Assembly (NCBI GenBank): GCA_009773335.1
Contig: WRPF01000010.1
Coordinates: 41,892-105,891, forward strand
Direction of reading: 5' to 3'
Source: Caulobacteraceae bacterium
GTDB lineage: Bacteria > Pseudomonadota > Alphaproteobacteria > Caulobacterales > Aquidulcibacteraceae
DNA length: 64,000 nucleotides
Numbering within the stretch: the first letter of the stretch is position 1; each line of letters starts with the position of its first letter. Shown in pieces: positions 8,367 through 15,784 of the stretch. The position numbers and the translations under genes are program-made. Under the pieces are notes generated by a model. The model was not told where the DNA came from. It ran no database searches and saw nothing but the letters and a program-made list of their open reading frames with translations.

Positions 8367-9374
8367 TTAGCGTGGCACCCGCGCCCCACCCCGACCAAAG
8401 ACCGTGTGCGATCCTGTGCGGCGTCGCGGTTGCGTCCGGGGCGCTTGCGCTGGCTTTCGTGCGTCGGGCCGTTGAGGCGGCGCCGGAGCGCGATGCTCCT
8501 CTGTTTCTAGAATGACCGGTTGCCGCGCGTTTGGCGTACGCCCCCGCGAGAGCCCGCCCCACACGCCGAAGGTGAGCATCAGCTTCATCGCGATGGTTGC
8601 GACCCAGGCCATGCTTGAGCGCACGTCCTCTGCCGAAACGTCGGCATTGGGCGCGCGGCCGACCATGCGTTCAGCCGAACGCAGCGTGGTTGTCATCATC
8701 TCAGCGAAGGGCTGGAATTCCTGCGGCCCGGTCGCGGGGCGCGGCGCATGGAGCGCCGGCATCGCGCGCAGGCGCTCCCGCTCCGCCTCCCATCCAGCTG
8801 TTTCCACGGCGGTCGCTCGCGCCGCCTGTAGATTGGTTAGTTCGGCTTCCAGTCGTCGTAGTTGGGAGCTGCGAGCCCCATCGCGTCTCGCCGTCGCAAT
8901 CTCGCGCCGCTTGCCCGTCATCGATGCATCGTAGGCAGCAACGCTGAGAAGTCGTTCGTCGTAGGGATCGTCCGCAGCTTCAATGCGCCGCTCTAGGTCT
9001 TCGAGCCGTGCTTGCTGCGCATCATAGGCGGCAGCGGCCTCAGCGCGCGCCCCGTCTCCATCGCGCAGCACGCCTGAGAGGGCATTGATGTCCGCCGTGA
9101 ACGTGGTCACGGCGAGTACCATCCAGAGCGCGCGAAGGGTGTTGGCTCGCTTGTTCTCGTCCGCCAGATCGGCGCGGCTAGCCATGTCGAGCGCAACTAC
9201 CTCACCGGCGACAAATCCGAGGCCAAGCGCGCGCAGCGCGGCCTGATGCATTGGATCTGGACTAACCGCTCCCCAGAACTCCCACGCAAAGAAGCCCTGG
9301 ACGCCCGTGATCGTTGCCACGGCGCCAAACCATATCGGATTGCGCTTTGCGCCTTCCTTCAGCTCCGCAAGCAC
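8367..9374 (-). CDS. membrane protein with cytoplasmic coiled coil (paralog of 12918-13853)
   Basis: A 335-residue protein predicted to have three N-terminal hydrophobic segments (~14-34, 45-62, 82-100), a long charged coiled-coil region (~108-200), a fourth hydrophobic segment (~265-285, MKLMLTFGVWGG) and a basic Pro/Arg-rich tail. No known family is recognised. The same layout and short matching motifs (FWG after the first segment, RAN..RAL, DI.A, KL.L.FG.W) recur in the protein encoded at 12918-13853, so the two are distant paralogs. It is convergent with the relaxase gene, only 15 bases away. A membrane anchor or scaffold for transfer or partition is possible but not shown. The start is a GTG, with moderate certainty. 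Confidence 0.65.
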   Translation of the reverse strand: MLAELKEGAKRNPIWFGAVATITGVQGFFAWEFWGAVSPDPMHQAALRALGLGFVAGEVVALDMASRADLADENKRANTLRALWMVLAVTTFTADINALSGVLRDGDGARAEAAAAYDAQQARLEDLERRIEAADDPYDERLLSVAAYDASMTGKRREIATARRDGARSSQLRRLEAELTNLQAARATAVETAGWEAERERLRAMPALHAPRPATGPQEFQPFAEMMTTTLRSAERMVGRAPNADVSAEDVRSSMAWVATIAMKLMLTFGVWGGLSRGRTPNARQPVILETEEHRAPAPPQRPDARKPAQAPRTQPRRRTGSHTVFGRGGARVPR

Positions 9375-9507
9375 AGCGAGGACTCTGCCATCGCCGTTCG
9401 GTCACGCTGATAAGATTCAGGCTTAGAGCGACGATTCTTGTTCTTGTTGTTTTTCGTCATGGCGGTAATCTGCACGGGCCGACAATAATCAACAAGAAGA
9501 AACGGCC

Positions 9508-9906
9508 ATGATATCCGCATCCGAAATCAATGATCAGAAATCGCGCGTCCTCGCTCTGGCTGAGGCTCTGAAATATTGTGGCTTCGATTGCCGCGTGTGG
9601 CGTGAGCAGCGCGTCTACCTGCAAGGCTATGGTCGCGACATCACCGCGTATCTGGAGCCATTCGACGGCGAAGGCCTTGGTCTCGCCGATGGCGCCCGCT
9701 TAGACGTGCGCTCAAATTGGCAAGCGGCGAAACACAATGGTCTGCGCTGCAAAGGCGTGAAGCACGCAATCCTCAAAGACCTTTGGACGGCCCGCCTCGT
9801 CACCACGCCGCCACCCGAGAAATGGCAAGACGTTGTGCTCGTCGAAGCCCGTCCCGACCAGCGCGCGATTCGTCCTTATGACGCGCAGAATACCAAAAGC
9901 GCATAA
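9508..9906 (+). CDS. hypothetical protein
   Basis: A 132-residue soluble protein starting at an ATG preceded by a purine-rich AAGAAGAAA stretch. A strand-rich N-terminal half (CRVWREQRVYLQGYGRD) leads into ARLDVRSNW and a positively charged LRCKGVKHAILKDLW segment. No family is recognised. It stands between the divergent membrane-protein gene and the parA module and is immediately followed by copies of the AACCACAGAA repeat. Function unknown. Confidence 0.6.
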   Translation: MISASEINDQKSRVLALAEALKYCGFDCRVWREQRVYLQGYGRDITAYLEPFDGEGLGLADGARLDVRSNWQAAKHNGLRCKGVKHAILKDLWTARLVTTPPPEKWQDVVLVEARPDQRAIRPYDAQNTKSA

Positions 9907-10014
9907 CCACAGAACGCCATAGATGCAGAGCAGAACCGCACAAGCCCAGAAATGCGAAGCGCGTTTTGTGGCCTTATATCTCGCTTTCTTCGCGTCGGCA
10001 CATTCTGTGGTTCT
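9905..10014. repeat. inverted pair of AACCACAGAA motifs upstream of parA
   Basis: AACCACAGAA occurs at 9905-9914, and its reverse complement within TTCTGTGGTTCT at 10003-10014, about 90 bases apart, in the 220-base gap before parA. A third copy (AGAACCACAGAA) is at 5209-5220. A repeated motif beside a parA gene could be the centromere-like site of the partition module, but no binding data exist. Confidence 0.45.
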
Positions 10015-10126
10015 GTAGTACCAGAAGTACAAAGCAACAAAATTGCGCGGTTATGGACTTGGCGAACTCTGCGCCTGTGTAATTCTGAATCTCAGCAATT
10101 ATGTAGCTCCATGTGGAAGTGCCGCC

Positions 10127-10882
10127 GTGAAAACACTCTCAATCGTTTCAACCAAAGGCGGGGTCGGGAAGACGACCCTCGCGGTGCATATTGCAGTCGC
10201 GGCCCAGAAGGCGAAGCAGAAGACACTTGTCATCGACCTCGATCCGCAAGGCAGCGCCGCGCAATGGGCAAAGGATCGCGTACGTCTCGCGGAGCAACAT
10301 GGGCGGTGGTTCGATACGCCGCTTGATGTGCGTCGCCTATTTGCGAATGATCTCGTGGAAGAGATCGCCGCTGCCAAGCGCCAAGGCTACCAGCTCGTCA
10401 TTATCGACACGCCGCCACATGCCGACTTTCCGGCCGCGCGCGCCGTGGAAGTAGCGGACCTCGTCTTGATGCCAGTGCGCCCTGGCTACTTCGACCTGCA
10501 TGCAGCTAAGGCGACCATCAATCTCGTGCACGACATGCGCGCACATGCGTTCTTCGTGGTGAACCAAACGCCGCACACGTCGCCGGGCATGGCGGCGGAC
10601 GCCGCGTCTTATCTCGCCAGCAAGGACATCACGCCCGCGCCCGTTTCAATTACGATGCTCCAACCCTATGTGCGCGCGCTGCGCGACGGTTTGACCGCGC
10701 CAGAGATTGCGCCTGAGGGGCGGAGCGCCGAGGAGATCAATGCACTTTGGAGCTGGCTCGCGCAGGCGCTGATTAATGCCCCTCAGAAGAAGGTCGTTGA
10801 AGCAGCGCCCGAGCCAGCGCCAGCGATGCTCGACGATCCATTCGCGCGTCTGCGCCGACCAATCATTGAAGGGGCCGCATGA
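10127..10882 (+). CDS. parA: ParA-family partition ATPase
   Basis: A 251-residue ATPase with the deviant Walker A motif STKGGVGKTT at residues ~8-17, the switch region DLDPQGSAAQW and the conserved VIIDTPPHAD. It lacks an N-terminal helix-turn-helix, so it belongs to the small ParA type. ParA proteins move or position DNA (or protein clusters) by ATP-driven binding to the nucleoid. The start is taken at the GTG at 10127, because ParA proteins begin immediately before this motif and the upstream extension is not conserved-looking. It overlaps the next gene by four bases. Confidence 0.88.
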   Translation: MKTLSIVSTKGGVGKTTLAVHIAVAAQKAKQKTLVIDLDPQGSAAQWAKDRVRLAEQHGRWFDTPLDVRRLFANDLVEEIAAAKRQGYQLVIIDTPPHADFPAARAVEVADLVLMPVRPGYFDLHAAKATINLVHDMRAHAFFVVNQTPHTSPGMAADAASYLASKDITPAPVSITMLQPYVRALRDGLTAPEIAPEGRSAEEINALWSWLAQALINAPQKKVVEAAPEPAPAMLDDPFARLRRPIIEGAA

Positions 10883-11184
10883 CGAAAGAGAACCGCGTCA
10901 TTCGTGACGATGACGATAGTGCCCCCATCCAACCTCGCAGCCAGGCGCTTGAACCAGCCGCGACCAGCGAGGCACCGCTCACGCGCCGCCGCCGCCGCCC
11001 CAAGCCGAGTGGGGGAGGGGTGTATCCCGGCATGCGTCAAGTGACGGCCTATGTGGAGCCTGCGCTCTTCAAGTGGCTGAAATCCATCAGCGCCGAGACC
11101 GACAAACCCATGGTGCAGATCATGGAAGAGGCGCTCACCGCCTACGTCCAGAGCTTCGCTGCGGGCCGAAAATTCGGCGGTTGA
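10879..11184 (+). CDS. small partition partner, probable ribbon-helix-helix protein
   Basis: A 101-residue protein with a disordered acidic/basic N-terminus including RRRRRPKPSGGG and a folded C-terminus from ~50 on (MRQVTAYVEPALFKWLKSIS then TDKPMVQIMEEALTAYV). A beta-strand followed by two helices is the ribbon-helix-helix pattern of small ParB-like centromere binders (ParG, omega type). ParG-like proteins also use a flexible N-terminal tail to stimulate ParA, which the basic tail here could do. The four-base overlap with parA strengthens the partner assignment. Confidence 0.7.
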   Translation: MTKENRVIRDDDDSAPIQPRSQALEPAATSEAPLTRRRRRPKPSGGGVYPGMRQVTAYVEPALFKWLKSISAETDKPMVQIMEEALTAYVQSFAAGRKFGG

Positions 11185-11241
11185 CGGGCCTGTCACGCGA
11201 CGATTGACGCGCCGCGCTGACTCTGGGCTATCTTCTCCCTA

Positions 11242-12069
11242 ATGGCCCAGAAACCCACCTCTACATCGACCGGGAAGGACGCCAAAGCGCCCACGAAGGG
11301 GCCTCTGCGCGCACGGTTGGGGCTGCCCGACGCCGAGACGCCCAGCCGCAAGATGCGTGTCAATGTCTTGGCTCCCGAACCGGCGGAAGGGACGGGGGCA
11401 ACGGGGAAGGTCGCGGTCAAATTCCGGCATGAAGCCACCACGCGCTTCGCAACTGTTGCCGCCGAGGTTCGCCAACTTTGCCTATCTGATGAAAGTATTT
11501 CCTCTGATAGCATCGAGCGCGTGAAGCGCCTTTTGCGCGACACCTTCAGGAGCGTGGACCAGAACAGTCGCAAAGAGTTACTCGCCGCGTTGGTAAAACA
11601 TGTCGCGGCTTTGCAGGACAGCGGCGCGCTAAAGCGCGTGCCCTCCGACCGAGTGGCGCGTGTGGTGTCGCTAGTTGGTGAAGCGGCGGCGCTTGTATCG
11701 ACGCCCGCAAGCTCTGATCCTCGCAAAGCGCTAGTAGAAAACGCGGCTTCGCTGCCCCCCATGTTCGCGGATCGCACTGTTGACCCTCAAGGCAAGCTAC
11801 CAACCGCCTTGCAGTGGTTTGAAATGCACTGGCGTCCACTGATTGTCGAAGGTCGATCGGGCGACGATATTCGCCAGCACGATTTCAAATATTACAGCGC
11901 GCTCGCGTCAGCACTGAAGCGGAGTGGCCGCAAACTCAGCGATATCCTTCCACCGTCTCCGACGCGGAGCCGTAAAGGCGAGACCGAGGAGGAACGTCAA
12001 ACGCGTCTGCGCAACCTCAACACTGCCCGCGTACGGCGGCACAGGGCCAACAAGCGAACCCCGTCGTGA
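11242..12069 (+). CDS. hypothetical protein of the partition region
   Basis: A 275-residue soluble protein. The N-terminus (1-60) is low complexity and rich in Thr/Lys/Pro. The middle is helical (VKRLLRDTFRSVDQNSRKELLAALVKH), and the C-terminal half has WFEMHWRPLIVEGRSGDDIR followed by a very basic tail (RNLNTARVRRHRANKR) suggestive of nucleic-acid binding. No family is recognised. Its place after parA and its partner, where plasmids often keep a replication or regulatory gene, makes a Rep-like or DNA-binding role possible, but I see no Rep motif. Confidence 0.6.
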   Translation: MAQKPTSTSTGKDAKAPTKGPLRARLGLPDAETPSRKMRVNVLAPEPAEGTGATGKVAVKFRHEATTRFATVAAEVRQLCLSDESISSDSIERVKRLLRDTFRSVDQNSRKELLAALVKHVAALQDSGALKRVPSDRVARVVSLVGEAAALVSTPASSDPRKALVENAASLPPMFADRTVDPQGKLPTALQWFEMHWRPLIVEGRSGDDIRQHDFKYYSALASALKRSGRKLSDILPPSPTRSRKGETEEERQTRLRNLNTARVRRHRANKRTPS

Positions 12070-12131
12070 AATGGGACCATTGACGCATTAACATCGAATC
12101 AGCATGTTGGGCTTCAGCCAAGGAGACCGGC

Positions 12132-12332
12132 ATGACCGAGCGTCGAATTCTCTGCGTGAAAGGGGCGGCCCGATATGTCGGGCTCTCTAAGAGCGTGCTG
12201 GACCGTTGGCGCATCAAGAAGCCCGAGCCGTATGGCCCTCCCTTCGTGGAGCTAGGGCCAAAGAAGATTGGCTACCTCGTCGAAGACCTGGACGAATGGA
12301 TTGCCTCGCGACGCCGCACGACTTCGCGATGA
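12132..12332 (+). CDS. AlpA/excisionase-like winged helix-turn-helix protein
   Basis: A 66-residue DNA-binding protein with the MerR/AlpA-type pattern: VKGAARYVGLSKSVLDRWRI (helix-turn-helix), then KIGYLVEDLDEWIASR (wing and C-terminal helix). Proteins of this size and fold act as excisionases or as regulators of integrase and transfer genes in integrative elements. AGGAG precedes the ATG. It has its own small upstream gap, so it may be independently expressed. Confidence 0.78.
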   Translation: MTERRILCVKGAARYVGLSKSVLDRWRIKKPEPYGPPFVELGPKKIGYLVEDLDEWIASRRRTTSR

Positions 12333-12397
12333 TCGCACCTCACGCTCACCAGCCCACCAAAGGAAGCACCCGTGGGTTGGGAGCCATCTTCCACCAC

Positions 12398-12445
12398 TGG
12401 AGCCGCGCAAGGGGCGGTGCGGGGCAGACCCCTCGCGCGGCTCCA
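12398..12445. repeat. long perfect inverted repeat upstream of the tandem-repeat DNA-binding gene
   Basis: Eleven-base perfect arms TGGAGCCGCGC and GCGCGGCTCCA enclose an inner GGGG/CCCC pairing. Direct copies of GGAAGCACCC lie on both sides (12362 and 12457 regions). It sits in the 180-base gap before the gene at 12514, so it could be an operator or a structured RNA leader. Confidence 0.5.
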
Positions 12446-12513
12446 GCGGCTCCAGAGGAAGCACCCAGCCTCTAGCCGCCAGGCAATCAAGCCACTCCGT
12501 GGAGTTTACCCCC

Positions 12514-12921
12514 GTGGAATCCTCGATCCGAAAACCCAAGCAGGTCACGACCGAGATTCCCGAGGAGGTCTTCGTGAAGCTCCAGGCAGCGAAGCTCTAC
12601 AGCCGCAAGTCGGCAGGCGTTCTCATAGCTGAAGGCTGCGCGATCGTTGCCGAACACTATCGCATGCGCCGCGACACCGAACGTCTCACGGGCGCGCCGG
12701 CGATCCTTCAACCGTTTGCCGCGCCTGCCGGTCCCCACAAGAAGGTGACGGCAGGTCTTTCGGATGAACTGTACCTCAGCCTGTGGGCGGCGCGGCACTT
12801 CGCGCGGCGCCCTCTAAAGGTGCTTGTCGCTGAAGCCTGTGGTCTGATCGCAGAGCACTATTGGGAGCTGCGCCGCGCCGAGCGCGACGCCACGCGCGCC
12901 GCACAGGGAAGAAACCAGTGA
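12514..12921 (+). CDS. protein with two tandem copies of a ~48-residue, RHH-like unit
   Basis: A 135-residue protein. Its two halves repeat one another: KQVTTEIPEEVFVKLQAAKL... ending LIAEGCAIVAEHY, and KKVTAGLSDELYLSLWAARH... ending LVAEACGLIAEHY, with 19 of 48 positions identical. Each unit reads as a strand followed by two helices, which suggests two fused ribbon-helix-helix halves forming a single-chain DNA binder. The GTG at 12514 is chosen because GGAG (12501-12504) lies ahead of it. A GTG at 12499 and a longer upstream frame are less likely. The stop overlaps the following GTG start by four bases. Confidence 0.6.
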   Translation: MESSIRKPKQVTTEIPEEVFVKLQAAKLYSRKSAGVLIAEGCAIVAEHYRMRRDTERLTGAPAILQPFAAPAGPHKKVTAGLSDELYLSLWAARHFARRPLKVLVAEACGLIAEHYWELRRAERDATRAAQGRNQ

Positions 12922-13853
12922 AGGCCGCACGCTTCGCGCTGACATGCGCCGTTGTGGGTCTCGCCATCCTCCAGATCATTCTCACTTGGGACTTCTGGGG
13001 TACGTTCGGAGCGGGTAGCGGCGCCCTGACGCTCGTCTTTCAGGGCATCGGCGCCTTGCTTGCCGTGATCGAAGCGCTTGCCCTTGTCGTCGCAGGGCAG
13101 GCGGCGGATCGCGGCGAATTCAATCGTGCGAATGTCGCTCGTGCGCTTTTCATTCCGCTCTTCGTCATCAACCTAGCAGGCGACATCGGTGCCATCGCGA
13201 CATTCAGCGCGGCCGAGGAAACGCGCCGGGACCAGCAAGCTGCAGGGTTCGACGCGAACACACGCATTGCCGCCGAGGCGGGCAGGGAGGCCGAGCGCCT
13301 TCGCGCAATTCTGGAGGCAGATGGCTTCAACCTGCCATCAAGCGCTCTCAGACCGCAGGCCGAGAATGCAACCGGTCGCCTCGCGCGGTGGGAGGCGACT
13401 GGCACCCTGGTCCCGCGAACGGTGCGCGCGGAGGCGGCGCGGCTGGAGTCAGCCCTCGCAACCGCTACCGAAATGGAAGCCAAGGTCGAGGCGCGGGATC
13501 AGGCCCTTGCGGCCAATGCCGCCATTGGCGCGAGGCCGAGGGAAGCGCATCCGCAGTTCGAGGCACTCTCCACCTTGCTTCAGGGGGTGGGCGTGCAGGC
13601 GACGTCGGACAGCGTCCGAGTCTGGCTGGCGGCCGGGGTCGGGCTGGCGGTTAAGCTCTGGCTGGCCTTCGGGCTATGGGCCGCATCGGCTCGGGCGTTG
13701 CCTCCGCTGAAGCCCGAACCGGCGACCGCGGAACCGCCCGCTCCACCCGACGCGGTTGCCGAGCCACTTCGGCCGGAGAGCGCTCCGTCAAAAGCCCTGA
13801 CGCACCCGCCGGTAATCCAAGACGTTCTGGACGAAATATGGGGCGGGAGTTGA
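12918..13853 (+). CDS. membrane protein with cytoplasmic coiled coil (paralog of 8367-9374)
   Basis: A 311-residue protein with three N-terminal hydrophobic segments (~6-28, 35-60, 70-95), an Ala/Glu/Arg-rich helical region (~97-200), a fourth hydrophobic segment near 240-262 (VKLWLAFGLWAA) and a Pro-rich tail. It shares layout and motifs with the 335-residue protein at 8367-9374. It starts with a GTG overlapping the stop of the tandem-repeat DNA-binding gene, so a DNA binder and a membrane protein are made together. This suggests tethering of element DNA to the membrane, which is inference only. Confidence 0.62.
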   Translation: MKAARFALTCAVVGLAILQIILTWDFWGTFGAGSGALTLVFQGIGALLAVIEALALVVAGQAADRGEFNRANVARALFIPLFVINLAGDIGAIATFSAAEETRRDQQAAGFDANTRIAAEAGREAERLRAILEADGFNLPSSALRPQAENATGRLARWEATGTLVPRTVRAEAARLESALATATEMEAKVEARDQALAANAAIGARPREAHPQFEALSTLLQGVGVQATSDSVRVWLAAGVGLAVKLWLAFGLWAASARALPPLKPEPATAEPPAPPDAVAEPLRPESAPSKALTHPPVIQDVLDEIWGGS

Positions 13854-13951
13854 GCAGGCACCGTCACGTCGGTGTCGTTTCCTGTCGTTGATCAAGCGAA
13901 TCTTGTCAGTTTGGGCAACGCAAGGCAGACTGAAACAAAAGGGAAACATTT

Positions 13952-15784
13952 ATGCCACGCGCCGCGCGACAATCGCTCAAGACTGCGCCGGTTCGCGTTG
14001 TTCGCAAACCGGCGCAAAGTCGCGCGGATATTTCTTCGTTCGCCTCTGTGCGGGGTATGCTTACTGGATGGGTGTCGTCCTTCTCCAATGGGCTCGTGCG
14101 AAACCGCGCGGCTCAGGGGCTACTCGCGAACGCAATCGAAGCTTATTGTACGGCGCTTCAGGGCATTGAAGGGGAGTTCGCGCATACTCCTGCGCCAACG
14201 AACTCGTTCGACCTTGATCTCGGCGCAAAAGCGTTGTCGCGCGCAATTGTCGAGGCAGCGTCGCTAACGACGCCTTCGCGCGCGGCGTTTGAGATAGGTG
14301 CCCTCTATACCCTTGCACTTTCACCAGAGTTCAGGTCGGAGAACGGCGTCTATTACACTCCCCCTTCGCTAAGTGCACATTTGCTAGATATGGCGGAAGC
14401 GGGTGGCGTGGATTGGCGCACGGCGCGCGTTCTAGATCCAGCGTGCGGAGGAGGGGCGTTTCTGTCGCCAGCTGCCGAACGTATCGTAGCGGCGTTGAGT
14501 GACTGCCTGCCGTCGCTCGTTCTGCAAAATGTCGCGAGCCGTCTGCGGGGGATGGAGCTCGACCCGTTCGCCGCTTGGATGTCTCAGGTCTTCCTCGAAA
14601 TCACGTTGCGAAACGTCACTCGCGCCGCCGGCCGAGCGCTGCCAAATCTTGTAAGCGTGTGCGACAGCCTTGATGCGTCGCCACCTGAGGACGGCTTCGA
14701 TTTGGTCATCGGCAACCCACCCTTTGGCAAGGTCAAGTTATCCGTAGAGCAACGCGCTCGTTACAAGCGGTCACTATACGGGCATGCGAATCTGTACGGA
14801 CTATTTCTCGATCTAGCTGCGCGGTTTGCTAAGTCAGGCGGGGTTATTGCCTACGTAACGCCGACTAGCTTCCTTGCGGGCGAATACTTCAAAGCGTTAA
14901 GGGCTACCCTTCTTGAGGAAGCGCCTCCAACGGCAATTCACCTGGTTGCTGATCGGAAAGGTGTGTTCGAGGGCGTTCTGCAGGAGACCGCGCTCTCGAC
15001 ATTCAAGCGCGGCAGTAAGCGTGTTCCCATTGCTGCCCGGCATATCCAGCCCTCCTCGTCGGAGACGTTAGAGGCCACTGACCTCGGTTCGATCCGGCCG
15101 CCGATTGAGCCAGAAAGCCCGTGGCTGTTGCCGCGTTCGGCAGCGGATGCAGTTCTCATAAAACGCCTTGCCGGCAAGCGCACGCGTCTCGCGGATTGGG
15201 GCTACACAGTCTCTACCGGTCCGCTTGTATGGAATCGACATAAGCCGCAGCTCACTGCCAAACTGAAAAAGAACAGTTTGCCGTTGATCTGGGCCGAGGC
15301 AATTACAGCGGACGGTCGGTTCGTTTTTCGAGCCGACAAGAAGAACCATACTCCCTATTTTAACGTCGAAAGGGGGGACGACTGGCTCGTGACACACAAG
15401 CCGTGTGTGCTTCTTCAAAGGACAACTGCCAAAGAGCAGCACAGGCGAATTATCGCAGCGGAGTTGCCCGCCGCCTTCGTAAAGAAGCACGGTGGCGTTG
15501 TGATTGAAAACCACATCAACATGGTGCGGCCGATCGGCGCCACGGCGAAAATTTCGCCCGCAGCACTCGCTGCTGTTCTCAATAGCTCAGTTATTGATCA
15601 GGCGTTCCGCTGCATCAGTGGCAGTGTTGCGGTCTCGGCTTTCGAGTTGGAGGCGTTGCCGCTGCCTACGGTCAGGCAGATGGCGGCGATTGAGAAACTT
15701 GTGGCGGCAAAATCAAGCCCCGCCGTCATTAACGCCAAGCTTGCCGCGATCTACGGGGTTGAATCGCCTGGGCGAGCGCGATGA
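13952..15784 (+). CDS. N6-adenine DNA methyltransferase (Eco57I/TaqI-like)
   Basis: A 610-residue adenine methyltransferase. The SAM-binding motif I LDPACGGGAFLSPAAE is near residue 160 and the catalytic NPPFGKVKL motif near 254. The C-terminal ~250 residues resemble the TaqI/Eco57I target-recognition region (HINMVRP, FRCISGSVAVSAFELEALPLP). It would methylate adenine within the site cut by the partner endonuclease. The stop overlaps the start of the endonuclease gene by four bases (15781-15784). Codon choice is less GC-biased than in the conjugation genes, which suggests separate acquisition. Confidence 0.9.
   Translation: MPRAARQSLKTAPVRVVRKPAQSRADISSFASVRGMLTGWVSSFSNGLVRNRAAQGLLANAIEAYCTALQGIEGEFAHTPAPTNSFDLDLGAKALSRAIVEAASLTTPSRAAFEIGALYTLALSPEFRSENGVYYTPPSLSAHLLDMAEAGGVDWRTARVLDPACGGGAFLSPAAERIVAALSDCLPSLVLQNVASRLRGMELDPFAAWMSQVFLEITLRNVTRAAGRALPNLVSVCDSLDASPPEDGFDLVIGNPPFGKVKLSVEQRARYKRSLYGHANLYGLFLDLAARFAKSGGVIAYVTPTSFLAGEYFKALRATLLEEAPPTAIHLVADRKGVFEGVLQETALSTFKRGSKRVPIAARHIQPSSSETLEATDLGSIRPPIEPESPWLLPRSAADAVLIKRLAGKRTRLADWGYTVSTGPLVWNRHKPQLTAKLKKNSLPLIWAEAITADGRFVFRADKKNHTPYFNVERGDDWLVTHKPCVLLQRTTAKEQHRRIIAAELPAAFVKKHGGVVIENHINMVRPIGATAKISPAALAAVLNSSVIDQAFRCISGSVAVSAFELEALPLPTVRQMAAIEKLVAAKSSPAVINAKLAAIYGVESPGRAR

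Noticed and set aside
5209..10014. AACCACAGAA copies as a CRISPR array
   Set aside because: Only three copies, unevenly spaced by kilobases and in mixed orientation, with no cas genes.
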